Notes: generated by a model from the sequence alone, not told the origin. A stretch of 64,000 bases of DNA from Dichetophora obliterata (GCA_963920525.1 OY986437.1:93024213-93088212), one strand, 5' to 3'; positions 46,176 through 58,867 are shown, numbered from the stretch's first letter. Numbers and translations: made by a program.

Positions 46176-47689
46176 AATGAAGAAAGTTTAAATCATTAAT
46201 AGCTATTAATTTAAAATATTTATCAAACTGTTCTCTCATAAAAAAAGAAAAAATTACAGTACTTATAAGATGTTTATCAGATACTGAAAAACAATTCAAT
46301 ATAATTTTAGATTGTTTAAAATTTGTTTTTAAATAACATCACGTTGTATTTACGTGTTAGAAAACATGTATTTAAAAGCTATAATTAGCAATTGTGTGAA
46401 ATATAGAGCAAAAGTAAAAAGCAAATGCTTAAAAAAAACAATTTAACAAATATTCTGTATAAAAATGCTAACTCGCATGTCAGAAAAAACCCCAATATAA
46501 AAAAAGAGGTATTTAAAAAAAAGGAACTGGATTAAGCAAAGATAACACGCAAAGGGTACTGTAGTATTGTACACACTCAAACTCGCAAGCATACACGCAA
46601 ACACATGGACGACACACTCACTCACTTATGTCAATAGAATTAAGATAAGCTCGCATTTGTACGAATTTTCGATTTTTTACGCCCTAGTGTAAATGAACAA
46701 AAATTTCTTTTCAATTAAGAGCGAAACACGCAAATGTGATAAACATGCAGAAAACACGATAAAAAAGTTGCTTGGATTCGCACAGGCTAAATAAAATTGT
46801 GCAATTTTCAATAATGTTATTGCCACTTATAGAGGCGACATTTATAGGTACCAAAAAAAAAAAAACGTATCCAGTTTTTTCAACTGAATCCCACTGAAAC
46901 TTAAAAATTCTCTGCATTGAGCGATTGCGTTGTAATCAATTCGATAAAGCGATTATGAATTTTAGTTATCTTTGTATTGACTTGAATACCGTATTATTTT
47001 CTTGTAAATACAAATTACAACAAAAAAGAGTTAATCCATAAAATGACTGTATCTCGCCTTTAGATACTGATAAATTTTCAAGACCACGATATTTCTTCAG
47101 TGATATCCTAAACTGTATCGTTTAATTTTATTGTCTAGCTGAAAACTGCTAGCGCTATGAGTTATACTATACATACTCGCACTTTGTCAAAAAGCTACAA
47201 AACACTCAGTACAAAATGGTTTTACAAGCGTTCTCCGATTAGGCGTGTTTTTGTTTTCAGCTGGCACCACAAAATTAAAGCTTGTTTTCATCAATCATTT
47301 TATAGCGTTGAGCTTAATTACTGGAGTATGTTGTGATTGAGTTCATTTTATTCAATAGCGATAAAATATTTTTCTCTTCGTGTATGTTTCGAGTTTTCAT
47401 ACCAATTTAACGTTGTGTTAAATACTTTTTTTAACATTTACTGGTTAATTTTTTTGAATACGCCTCGTTAAATGATTAGATTTAGGGGATTTAATTGAGT
47501 GAAATTACTTTTACCTACCGACAGAAATGATGAAGCCGTCTTAGACGATAGGAAGTAAAGACTGCCTCAAATGCTTAAAATTTTAGTTGCTGAACTTTTT
47601 TACATTTTATCAAACAAGCTTTCAATATAAAATATGTAAAAATTTATTATTGTGATTTTAAAAACTACTTAAAACTTTTTTACTAGATA
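46176..47689. other. Unassigned AT-rich DNA
   Basis: No recognised gene or element ends. Some unique-looking sequence around 46540-46640 and 47100-47300. Confidence 0.35.
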
Positions 47690-48051
47690 CTTCATACTTT
47701 ATACTATTTACTTTATACATTATACTATGTACCTTGTACTTTATGCCTTATACTTTATACTTTATGCTTTATACTTTATACTTAATACGTTATACTTTAT
47801 AGTTTAAACTTTATACTTTAAACTTTATACTTTATATTTTAAACTTTATACTTTGTACTTTAAACTTTATACTTTATACTTTTTACTTTATACTTCATAC
47901 TTCATACCTATTACTTAATACTTTATACTTAATACTTTATAATTAATACGTAATACTTAATACTTTTCACATTATACTTTATACGTTACACTTTATCCTT
48001 TATACTTTGTACTTTATATTTTATACTTTATACTTTATACTATTTACTTTA
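47690..48051. repeat. Degenerate TATACTTTA-type microsatellite, left part
   Basis: About 360 bp of imperfect ACTTTATACTTTATACTT repeats. The same repeat resumes at 49331, after the inserted transposon. Confidence 0.9.
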
Positions 48052-49332
48052 AAAAGGGTGTTTTTTTATAGAGTGTACAACTTTGAGTTAGCATCACTGC
48101 TTTATTTGACCACCCATTTAATAGCTGGTATCTGTTTTTTTTTAGTTTGCTTTGACATTTTATTATGGATCGACTTACACTAGAGCAACGCGTGCGAATT
48201 GTGGAAATTTTTACTCAAAATAATGATTCTGTTCGTGAAACTTATCGTGCACTTGTCCATTTATGGCGTACATAACCGTACTTCAGAGCTGCTAATTCGA
48301 AGAACAATAGATCGTTTTCGGACCACATTTACTGTTACTGATAATGTGCATCCCGTGAGACGCCAAACAGTGCGCACTAAAGAATCTTTAGCCGCTGTAC
48401 AGGAAAGCATTGAAGATGATCCTTATCAATCAATTCGTCGCCGTTCTCAGCAACTGGGGTTGTGATCTTCCACTTTATGGAAGATTTTACGAAAAGATCT
48501 TGGCTTAAAACCTTTCAAGATTCAACTTGTGCCGGAATTAAAGCCAAACGACCATCGTATGCGCCGCCAATTCGGCGAACGGGCTAAAGCACAAATTGAT
48601 ATTGATTTTGAATTTCCATGGAAAATTTTATTTTCCAATGAAGCCCATTTTTGGTTGAATGGGTACGTAAATAAACAGAATTGTCGTATTTGGAGTGAGG
48701 AGAATCCACAAGCTTTTGTCAAAACACCATTACATCCACAGAAAATTACGGTTTGGTGCGCTTTATGGGCTGGCGGAGTCATTGGCCTATATGTCTTCAA
48801 AAACGATGATGGTTTGAATGTTACTGCCAATGGTGAACGGTATAGGAACATGATTCGAAGTTTTTTCGTACCTCAATTAGCTGGCATTAATCTTGCTGAT
48901 ATATGGTTCCATTAAGGACGGAGCCACATGATTTACTCAAGGAAACTTTTGACGAAAAATTAATTTCACGATATGGCCCAATTAATTGGCCCCCAAGATC
49001 GTGTAATTTAACCCCAGTGGATTATTTTCTTTGGGGTTATGTAAAGTCACTTGTCTACGTCGATAAACAACAAACAATTGAACACCTGGAAATCAACATT
49101 CGAAGAGTTATCGGCGAGATACGGCCGCAAATGCTGCGAAAAGTTTGTGAAAATTGGTGTTCCAGACTGCGCCTTGTACGCGCCAGGCGTGGCGGCCACA
49201 TGGCCGAAATTATATTTAATCATTAATGTCATAAAATTTTTTATCCAATAATGCCCGTTTCATTGATATTAAAAATATATTACTATGTTTTATTATGATT
49301 TAAACTTGTAGTACTCTATAAAAAAATCCCTT
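48052..49332 (+). mobile_element. Tc1/mariner-class (DDxD, rosa-like) transposon, dead
   Basis: The left end AAAAGGGTGTTTTTTTATAG and the inverted right end AAGGGATTTTTTTATAGAG form about 30-bp imperfect TIRs. TTTA (or TA) is present on both sides. The element interrupts a simple repeat that continues on the far side, which fixes its limits within a base or two. It carries a transposase pseudogene on the plus strand. Confidence 0.88.
48165..49226 (+). pseudogene. Tc1/mariner-class DDxD transposase pseudogene
   Basis: ATG at 48165 (MDRLTLEQRVRIVEIFTQNN), then a frameshift near 48250, ELLIRRTIDRF and SLAAVQESIEDDP, a TGA near 48463, then WKILFSNEAHFWLNGYVNKQ, GGVIGLYVFKNDDGLNVT, a stop and a small deletion near 48915-48935 around the second Asp, and WPPRSCNLTPVDYFLWGYVK to the end at 49226. 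The first catalytic Asp (normally FSDE) is Asn at 48637-48639. The third, in TPVDYF, is Asp at 49020-49022. The D-to-D spacing in relatives is about 39-41, like the tephritid rosa elements. Clearly inactive. Confidence 0.9.
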
Positions 49333-49435
49333 TACTTTATGCTTTATGCATGATACTTTATACTTTGTACTTCATACTTCTATACTTTACACATTATTCT
49401 TTATACTTCATACTTTATACCTTATGCTCTTTTCT
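49331..49435. repeat. Degenerate TATACTTTA-type microsatellite, right part
   Basis: Continuation of the repeat at 47690-48051 beyond the inserted transposon. Confidence 0.85.
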
Positions 49436-51530
49436 TTGTCGAATTTTGCATTTCTAAAGAAATTTTTTTTGTAAAAACTTTTCTACAAAATTTAAAAAGT
49501 TACATTTTTTAAAACAAATTTTTTAACGCGCAACTTCTTCAACCTTATCGAAAATTTTTTGGTGTTTGTATAAGACATAGTTTAAGAAAATTTTTAAACT
49601 ATGTTTCACTGAAATACTTTTCTTGGTGAACTTTTGCGATTAACCTTAAGAAAAGAGGAAAAGTGCACCATTTTTCGAAAAGTAATGCCTTAATGAAAGT
49701 TTATCGGGTCTATGAAATGTTATCCGATCGGCTCAACATTTTTTATCTTGCTGCAAAAAACATGAAAGATTATTAATTCGCATTTGGATTTTTAAATATC
49801 AATCGTTCGAAAATAAGGGAACCTTTACCGTACAGCTTTTTCTGAAGTACAGCTTCATTATTTAATGTGTATTTTCATTACTCAGGATTCAAAGGAAATT
49901 AAATCCTCTTTGATAAGCAGGCAAATCACACACATTCGTTTTAAATCTCATAAATTTCTGCCTAAGCCGCTCATAGACCTACGACGCTGTAGCAACAACG
50001 TTATATCATCATACACGGCATCTATCAACAGCAATTTGATCCATCAACTTTCAATTCTGCTGACATCAACAGATTTAACTACCATGCTAAACTGATGCTC
50101 ATCATGTAACACGAGGATCACCACGATACGTTACTGAACACAGTTTTTCTAAAGCTATTTTGCTCTAACGCACTTTTTTCTGTCTCTCTCTCTCTCTTTT
50201 TTTAATGATTGCGCTCCAATTTGTTTTTCTAAATTTCTATCTAAGCTGATCACTGTGATCACTCCTCGGGTGGCTACAATCACCAACAACAGCAGCGTGC
50301 GATCACTGTTTAGATTTTTCCACACGTACTTCCGCTGTGATTCTCTCAAACTATGTGTGTGTGTGTTGTTGCGTTTGTAGATAAATTGCTAATGTGTGAC
50401 TTTTGCTGTTTGTCATACTCATGGTTAAGGAAAGAAAAAAACTTAAGCCGGATTTAGTTAAGCAGATCAACGCAATACCAAAACAACAACTACAACAACA
50501 ACAATACACAAAAAAGTACCATAGTAGCTACTCAGTGTTTCCACTACTTTTTATAATATTTCTTTTTCTCCTCTTCTGTTTTGTTTTTTTTTCTTTTTTC
50601 TCTTTCATTTATTTCCTCTGTTTATAAATTTTAATCGCTTTTGTATATGCTACACGATCGTCATCAACGCTGGACGATCACTCCGGGGATCAGCTGCTTA
50701 TACAGCGCATTTTTTCCCACTCTTTTTTACGGTGAGCTGCTGTTAGTGTCTATTTCTATCTCTTTCTTCATTAGCGCTTTTTAAGCAATGCCATCGTCTT
50801 TTTATACACTTTGTTTGGGTTAAGCTTTGTTTGTTTGCCTCGATCAGCCTGAATGTCTGTCTGTCTGTATGTCTGTCCGTTATTAGCCCATGTCTTCCAG
50901 TATGTCCGTTGGCCCGCTGTTTGTCTTATGCTCTAGCGATCCGTCTTACTGGTTGCTGGCTTTTAAGGCATTACGTTTATTCGTTTTCAGTTTGCACGAT
51001 CATGTCTGGAACTTAAGCTTAACTTAACCCTATACTGGCATGTAAGCACATATATGTTCGTCTATATAAATATGTATGTATACGAGTATTATGTATGCAT
51101 AAACGCTTTAACGACTTCTTTGTGTTTGTTGTACGCTGCAGTTAATGCCTTAAAATCGAGGTTACAGATACTTTTTGTTACTTAGTTAGTGGGCAAGTGT
51201 GAGAGTGATAGACATAGAAAGTAGCCATAGCTATGTCTTAAGCCTTAAAAATAAGCAAGCTTTAAAGTTCAGCTTTAAACAAAAATCTCTGCGTAGGGGC
51301 GATTTAATGAGACAATCGAATTTTCAGAATGATTTGTGAAAATATATTTGATTATTCTAAAAATCTAAAATTTTGTTAAACACAGGTTCGATATTTAAGG
51401 CTTATAGCCATTATATTGGGAAGAAATATATTTTCAGTTTGTTGATAGAAAAGTTTTTAGAAAGTTTTTTTTGACAAAACACAATTATTGTTAATATCAT
51501 ACTAATGATGCTGTAAAAAGTACTTAAACT
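49436..51530. other. Unassigned DNA; unique GC-richer block at about 50100-51130
   Basis: The block holds CAACAACAA runs (about 50485-50500), a CTCTCTCT run, GT repeats near 50355-50365, CTGTCTGTCTG-type repeats near 50850-50880 and several GATCAC / GATCGT motifs. No gene or TIRs seen. It could be conserved non-coding DNA. The frame 49865-50095 has no recognised motif. Confidence 0.3.
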
Positions 51531-53149
51531 TGATCAAATACTTAAGAGCACATTAAGAGCGACAACGCACCGAGAAGCGCGAAAAAAGCCATTTTTCTGG
51601 ATTGAAGAAAACCTATAAAGGAAACCTATAGCAGTAATCAAACCAATTCTTTTTTTAACAGTATGTCAATTTTTTCTATTGAAAAATATCCAATATTCGC
51701 CGAGTAATGGTCCGTGAAGTACCGAAAATAAAAGGCTTTCCGCGGTACACACTTCTGCTTCATTTGTAATCATCAAAATAAAAAAAAAAACAAAAAAAAT
51801 TATTAAACTGGACAGTATAATCTAGTCTCTATGATGGGCGATTTTGAAAATATCGATTTTGACAAAATAGCGGGCGGACATAGCGATTTTAAGAGAAAAA
51901 TACGAGCATATTTCGCCGATTAAAAAAACCAAGCCACTTAATAGAAACACCATGCCAAAGACTAGGTAATAATGTATACAATAAATACAAAAAAAAAGCT
52001 AATTGCAATTAGTTTTCGAGATACCTTGCGTACCGACTTCAAAAACATGATTTCGAGAAAAATGTGCTTGAAAGTTGAGCAATGAATAAAATTCCGAACG
52101 CCTTAAATAAATCAACCATAACTCCATTATTTTTTCGAATTTTTGCATGTGGCTTTCACTAGAAATTTTTAAGAGGTTAAGCTTGAAGAAAAGAAAAAAA
52201 AATGAAAATTCATAAATTTCGAAATTTCTCGATGCGTTTCCCTTTTAAATTTTTTCGGCGACCAAAATTTAATTTTTTTTTTTTATATATATTTTTAGAA
52301 TGTATAATAGCGTAATCTTCAAAAAGTTCATCCCAATTGATTTAAAACTGTTGTAGTTCCAATACATGATAATAGAAACGTACACATGACAAACTTGAAA
52401 CACGTTTTTCTCGAAAAGTGCTTTTTGAAACAGGTGGACAGCATTTTTCAAAAACTATGCCAATAGAATTAATCATTCAATTCTTATTTTGGAGAAATAC
52501 TTTTTTTTATAACCTAAAATATATGAATTTTTAGTCAAAAATCAGCTTTTACACTACCATTTTAGTAAAAATCAACATTTATGTAAAATCCTCGATTAAA
52601 AGCTCAAAAAAATTCAGAAGAACCTTGATTATTTTTTTACTGCTATTTTCCTGCTATGTATAAAAGTTTATATTTTTTATCCGAAAAACTTAAAGTTATA
52701 TAATTTGAAAGCTATATAACTATAATGTAAAATAATAATTTACCTAAACAAGAAAAATTTTCAAAAAATTTAAAATTTTTAAGCAACGCCTATTTAACTT
52801 TCAACACCAGCAACGAGAAATGAGTTGAAAGAGTTGAAATGGAATATAATTTTAGTGGGAAAAAAGCCAAATCAAGGAAAATATTTTTGAACGTGAATTC
52901 GAATCTGAGGTGTTATAACTTTACCTTAGTCAATTCCAGTTGCTAGGCGACTCTCTCCAAAACCTTCACTACCACCTACCTACCATACAGTTTACTATTT
53001 AGTTGTAAATAAGTATAGGTCTTTATGCCTCCATGCGAACTTGGTAAGTAATATATAAACTTTGCTTTCAATACCCATAAGGAGGCGTGACATACTCCTG
53101 ATCAGCACCACTTCCTGAATTGATTTAGCCACTTCCGTGTAATTATCCG
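51531..53149. other. Unassigned repeat-like DNA
   Basis: Positions 51540-52480 have a repetitive feel (phrases such as TCGAGATACC, TTTCGAGAAAAATG, AAACACGTTTTTCTCG) similar in style to 59380-59470, next to the Mutator-like fragment. No frame or termini recognised. Confidence 0.25.
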
Positions 53150-53530
53150 CCTATCTTTGATCACGATTACAGCCGTTATTTTTAAGCTGTCGTAATGAAA
53201 TTCGATTCATAAACTTACGTATAAGATATAAAGAACAAGTTTTTGAGTTATGGCCGTAGAATTAAAACAAAAGATTAAGATTTTTTTATATTAAAAAATT
53301 TTAGATTTTATTTACAGTGACGATTTTAAAATAGCAAAACCTTAACAAAAGACATTCCACAAAAATGTATAATTTGATTATAAGTGCACATAAGCTTTGC
53401 TATATAAAACGTGTTTTGATTTCAAAATTTGCAAACAATTTTTAAAAATCACATCCATCACCCATTCAAAGTGATGTCATGAAAATAATAAAACCATCAT
53501 AACTTCAAATATTTAAAAAAAAAAACAACA
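53150..53530. repeat. Dispersed repeat with ACCACGCC motif (copy 3)
   Basis: CGATTACAGCCGTTATTTTT, then AAGCTGTCGTAATGAAAT, matches copy 2 near 42107-42145. Later, ACATAAGCTTTGCTATA and CAAAGTGATGTCATGAAAA echo copies 1 and 2. Non-coding. Confidence 0.55.
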
Positions 53531-53912
53531 GTCACGGACGTTAGGTCTAAATAAGTTCTTGCCAGTTTATAATTTCAGTTGATTTGAAATAAGGATAGGA
53601 ATAAAGAGAAACAAGCCCCTAGAGCCATGGTTTGTAATACAAGTAATACGGTTGGTTGAAAAGTACTGAAAGCAAAAATTAAGAAATGCGAATTTTTTAA
53701 TGCAATTTGTTTTTTGTTCAGTATTGTTTTTATGATTTGTTGTAATAATTTTAGGTGGTCTTAAACCGCACTTGCTTAACAACTTACAATGCGACACATA
53801 ACCAACACCATACTCAAAAGAATTAACTGATAACTAAAACCTCTATTCTACTGAAATCCTCACTGCGGTATCATAATCTTGTTGACACAAGAATTATAGC
53901 ATTTTAAGCTAA

Positions 53913-54916
53913 CAGCTCTATTCTGGCAAAGTAAAAATTGTTACTCAGTATTTATTATATTTTTATGTTTGTTGTAATTTTTTGATTTCAAAACGAAATT
54001 TGAAGCTCAAAAATAATAAATTTTGATAAAAATTGTAACCAGCTTTTCAGATAAAGACAATTTCATTAAAAAACTTTGTTGTTTTGAGTTTCAAATTTTG
54101 TTTTGAAAACAAAAACTATAACACATAGAAATATTAGCTTAAACCCGACACGTTGCTGCTGCGGCCCCGTTGCCAGACGCGAATGAAATGTTATCTGTGA
54201 AACTGTATATGTTAATTGTGGTCGAACACTGAATTCCATAGCTGTGCGACCTTTAACTCAAACGTTGAATTTCTCAAATTAAGGTTGAATGGGAGGTGAC
54301 ACGCCCCTTGTCCAACGCCGTACAAAGTTATCAGTAAAACTGCATGTGTAAACTGAGTTCGAATACTGAATTACGAGACTGTGCGGCCTATAACTCAAAA
54401 GCTATTCAATATCGCAAATTGGGGTTGTATGGGAGGTACCACGCCCCTTTGTAAAACTTCCATAAAATGTTATCGGTCAAACGCCACGTGTAAATTGTAG
54501 TCGAATACCGAATTCCGAGGCTGTGCGGCCTATAACACTAAAGCTATTCGATATCGCAAATTTGGGTTGTATGGGAGGTGCCACTCCCCTTGTTTAACGC
54601 CCATTAAATGTTTTCAGTGAAAAGGATTGTGTAAATTGTGGTCGAATACCGAATTCCAAGGCTGTGCGGCTTTTAACTCCAAAGCTATTCGATACCGCAA
54701 AATTGAGTTGTATGGTGGTGCCACGCCCAATGGAGATAGGAGGGTGAAATATACTTTATGGTCTTTTTTTATACCTACTTAATATACATACAAAATTTCA
54801 TGAAAATCGGTCGAGGCGTTTCGGAGGAGTTCTGCCTCAAACACCGTGACACGAGATTTTTATATATTAGATTTAAAATACTAGGTAATAATTGCTTCTT
54901 TGCCAGAATAGGGCTG
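53913..54916. mobile_element. Inverted-repeat element, 1 kb, TSD TAA
   Basis: CAGCTCTATTCTGGCAAAG at 53913 pairs with the reverse complement of the right end, CAGCCCTATTCTGGCAAAG. Weaker pairing (AATTGTTAC..AGTATTT) extends about 40 bp. TAA lies outside both ends (53910-53912 and 54917-54919), suggesting PIF/Harbinger type. It contains the roughly 140-bp tandem array at 54142-54873. Confidence 0.75.
54142..54873. repeat. Tandem array, about 140-bp period, 4 units, with ATATTAG flanks
   Basis: Landmarks (C/G)(A/C)TGTGCGRCC at about 54241, 54378, 54520 and 54661 define four diverged units of 138-141 bp. Each contains GTCGAATACCGAATTCCGAG-type and GGTTGTATGGGAGGTGCCAC-type blocks. The array starts after ATATTAGCTTAAACCCG and ends TTTTTATATATTAGATTT. 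A CCCGCTGCTTCGCCTGCGG start with the same ATATTAG lead is at 58342. It may be its own element nested in 53913-54916. Confidence 0.75.
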
Positions 54917-54919
54917 TAA

Positions 54920-57072
54920 AACATAGAGCAATTTCATTAAAGTATTACGCTGTTGGAGTAAATACCTGATAGCTACTACTTTGAGCACTCATAGATAGAG
55001 TCCTTAGTACTAACATAAAAATCCATGCCATTCTGTTACTCATTCCGTCACTGAAATGAGTCCCACCGTTAAGCACTTCTGTTATATAACTATTTCACGA
55101 CTAACTGGTTGATGCCATGGTTGATACGTCATTATACTCAGGTGGGTGGATTTTCCAGTTCTTACGAAGTAAAGCCCATCATTGCTACAGCTTCTTTGAT
55201 CATACGGCTACTGTAATCCTGCAATCCTTGAACCATGGATTTTGTCGGGATTCATAACTATATGGGCCAAGCTTTTTTTACACTGAAGTACATCCGTTGC
55301 TTAAAACTTTTCTTTCTTTGAAAGGATAGCTAGAGACAGAAATCCTTAACTATTCAACGAATAGAATAAACTTAATGTTGGAAACAACAAAACAGAATAA
55401 ACTTAATGTTGGACAACAAATCGTGTTTCAAAGGCCTATTTAGTACCTATTGCGAAACGGTTCTAAGAAGGTAGTAACCACAGCAGAAAAAAGGGATAGA
55501 AGTCAAGGATTAAAATAGTGATTTATTTGTTGGTGAGTGGGATAGTGATCATAGGAATGGATAGGGATAGATTTCACCAAGCCAGCAATAGGGACAGAAA
55601 TATTGATATGGATTGGGATGAAAAACAAACCAGAGAAAGAAGTAAGCCAGTAAATGCAAGAGCGAAAAGCAAAAGATAGTTACAAGTGATTTATATTTAA
55701 GCTTCTTCTTTTTTTTTAAAAAATAAATTTCGTTTGCTAAAGAACAAGTTTCTTTGAAGATGTAGATGGGATGAGTTCATTTTACTAAAGTATTTCAGAA
55801 TCTGCTTGCAAGGGTAGAATATAAATCCTGGATGTAATTAATACTAAAGTGTGAGTAAAAAAACCGAAAAATTCCAAAAACTGGAAAAGCGCCGCTATAA
55901 AACGTGATTTAACAAAGTTACTTTTTAATGCTTTATAATTCAAATTTTGTTAAAATTAAAGCGATAAAAAGTTTTTTTTAAAACACTCGTAAGTGAAATT
56001 GTTCGTTGAATTCAAATATGCCAATAGTTTTTTGATATTATTATTCTTTGACCTTAAAACCCATATCGAATCAAGAGTTTTAGAATATTTTATTGATTTT
56101 GAACTTTGAACCGTGCCTTTGACGAGATACTACCAGTTCTGTTAAAAAGTACACACGATTATGGACTGTTTCATATAATTTATTCACAAATTATTATTTA
56201 AATTGTGTCATTTTTTTACCAGCAAAGAGGTTTTTTTTTGTAAACCATTTAACAAAAAATGTTTTTTTTTAATATAGTTTTTAAATTCTGTATTTGCAAA
56301 TTTTTTTTGTATCTCCCTTTTTGTAATGTTGTTAGGATAAACTTACTGGTGATTTCCAATCACTTGCAGAGTCAACTGTTTTTCGTTTTCTTTGGTGGTG
56401 ATATTTGTATTGAAGCCTGTGATTTGTATCGCTTATATCGAAGCCAATAGTTACCTTCAAGGACTTAGTACATCCACTAAATTTTGCACACATATTTAGT
56501 TGCAACGTATAAATAGAATTTTGATGCGGTAATTTTTGGTATATATTCAAATTTGCACAGCTTAAATTTTATAAGTATTTATATACGCACTAAACATGGA
56601 CTTAAAAATCATCTTATGATGGTATTTACCATACATTAAAAATCTTTAAAAAAACTTTTTTCTAATAACAATTAATAATCTCAAATATTATCATGAATAC
56701 TATCACAAGCAGAACAGTCTGTAAACCCAGAACCACAAGTCAAAAAAATTAAAAAAAAAACATTTTAAATCACACAGAAATTTATTTTCTTTTGCTTGGA
56801 CTAAATAAAGTCCAAACGGTTTAATGTTTTTGACTCCAATAAAATGTCTTGCATTTAAACCGTTCGTAAAACTTTCGAAATCGGAAAAATTGTAGTTTTA
56901 GGGCCCCTTTTTCTTAGTCGGCCCACGCCACACGTTTTTTATCAATTCTTGGTCTATCCGTACATAAATTCGATCAAAATCAGATACTGGCTTTATTTTT
57001 ATTGAATTTGAGAATATGTTTTTGAAACTGAGAAATTTTGCTTACGCATATTATTTAAATAAAAACTATATA
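54920..57072. other. Unassigned DNA
   Basis: No gene recognised. A purine-rich run with GGGATAG-type repeats lies at about 55490-55640, and a short direct repeat AATAAACTTAATGTTGGA at about 55364-55415. Confidence 0.35.
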
Positions 57073-58152
57073 TATGGGCATTTCCACAGAAAAGTCTACC
57101 GTGACCATTTTACCGTGACATAATTTAATGTATTTGGCAATTTATACATAAATTCTTTTACCATGATAATCTAAATAAATCATTATCACTGTTTCATATA
57201 TGCAGTTTTTCTTTTTCGTAAATGTTTAGTAAATGTTTCGTAAATTTTCTTGTTTTAGTAAAAATGGAAGGCATTGGCTAAAGATGCTGGTAGAATGGTT
57301 GAGGCAAGGTAAGAAAAATATATTAAATTTATTTTTTAATTACTATATAACATAATTACTTAACTACCTAATTACTTAATTACCTAATTGAACTACTTTA
57401 GAAAAATCTGAAACGTCCGACACGAAACGTCCGAACGATTAAATTAATTTACTGTGACATCACTATGCCCGTAATAAAGACGACATAAGACTTTTCTCAA
57501 ATCTTGTTAAATTTATAAAAAATATTGCCATCCGACTTTTTTTGTATGGCTAATAAATTTGCAGATCTAGGCATAGTATGAACTTTGTCGGAAAATTACT
57601 TCCATTTCGTGAAACGTCGGAACGCATATTTAAAATAAAAAAATGTTTTCCAAATTTAAGTTGAGTAATAATTTTAAAATATTTTTTTATTGATAAATAC
57701 CTTTCCCAAATATATGTCTGGATCGTACTAAAATTGTCGGCCTTTGTAGTCTAGAGGAAAGTGTGCAAGACTATCAACCCAGAGGTCCCTGGTTCGAATC
57801 CGGGTTCGGGAATGGTTCTTTTAGCTTTCTTTGTTTTTTCCTACGTTTCAGAATTATGTAAAACTAAAAATCCACAACCAAATTATGGAAAATGTGGAAT
57901 TAAAGGACAGAAAAAACTAAGGGCAGAAAAGGCTTGCTGAAGTTAAGGCATAACACTACCTCGGTTAAAAGCAATACAAATCGTTTTTCACGGTTGTTTC
58001 GCCTTATCAATAATTCACTTATGGTTCCAATCAATTCCTCTAAATAAATCTATCCCTTTCCTTTCAGGTCAAATACCAAACATTGTTTGCATAAGCCGCA
58101 TAACTTATTTCTTTGATTAAAAAAAAAGTCCGACACGCTGGAAATGCCCATA
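57073..58152. mobile_element. MITE with TATATGGGCATTTCCA ends, hosting a SINE
   Basis: TATATGGGCATTTCCA near 57073 pairs exactly with TGGAAATGCCCATATA near 58139-58154. Exact limits are blurred by TATATA flanks, consistent with a TA target. Its own content is about 690 bp once the SINE is removed. GAAACGTCCGA-type motifs recur at about 57410-57440, 57610 and 58128. No transposase seen. Confidence 0.75.
57736..58127 (+). mobile_element. tRNA-derived SINE copy D (best preserved)
   Basis: The head GGCCTTTGTAGTCTAGAGG, a perfect-looking B-box GGTTCGAATCC near 57791, then the shared body and a tail ending TTTGATTAAAAAAAAA. About 392 bp, the most complete copy in the window. Inserted within the MITE 57073-58152. 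Confidence 0.93.
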
Positions 58153-58341
58153 TATGTAAAACTTCGGACTTAAAATATTTAAAAACTTATTGAGTATTTG
58201 CGTACGTTTCAAAAGCATTTGACGTTTTCCTTGCAACGTGTTACGTTGTTCGAAAAAAAAAATAAAATTATTTATAATTTTGTCTCTTTTGAGTTTATCT
58301 TTAAGATAATTAATTTTTTTTTAATTCTTTATATATATATA

Positions 58342-58400
58342 TTAGAAAATACCCGCTGCTTCGCCTGCGGTAAAAATATTAAATACTTTTAAAAAAATTT
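58342..58400 (+). repeat. CCCGCTGCTTCGCC repeat start after a TA run
   Basis: TATATATATATTAGAAAATA followed by CCCGCTGCTTCGCCTGCGG. This resembles the start of a common insect interspersed repeat and the start of the array at 54142. Its other end was not identified. AT-rich sequence follows. Confidence 0.4.
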
Positions 58401-58867
58401 AGATTTTAAAATAAAAGTATTTCGTTGACTACGATTTAATTTAAAAAAATGTATATATTAAAAAAATTAACATGAAAATGATATTATAGAATGAGATGGT
58501 AAGGTATTTGCATTACCTTTGAATCTAAAATAAAAACTGAATTGTAGTAGTTTAAAAATGAAAAACTTCGTATGTGCATGGAAAAGCTTATCAAAATAAA
58601 ATTTGCTTTTTACTTTAACGCAAGAGCTAGCAAAACAAAAACATGTTTTATTAATTTTTTTTAAATTGACTTTTAAATGTTTTGATGTTGTATATATATA
58701 TATTTTGTTTTGGTTCTAGGTATGCGATTTAATGCATTATTAGAAAAATATGTTTTTAACTTTGAACTATTATATTTTCCAACTTTTTATATTTTCCGAA
58801 TTTTTCGATCTTTCAATATTTTAAATAAGAAATTGTCGAACTATTTTCTCTGAGCTAATAACATATT

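Noticed and set aside
48199..49226. Three separate transposase genes at 48.2, 48.5 and 48.9 kb
   Set aside because: They are consecutive pieces of one transposase separated by frameshifts, a stop and a deletion.
8035..58127. tRNA-like heads as functional tRNA genes
   Set aside because: A- and B-box motifs are clear, but anticodon and acceptor stems do not pair well and each head continues into the same SINE body.
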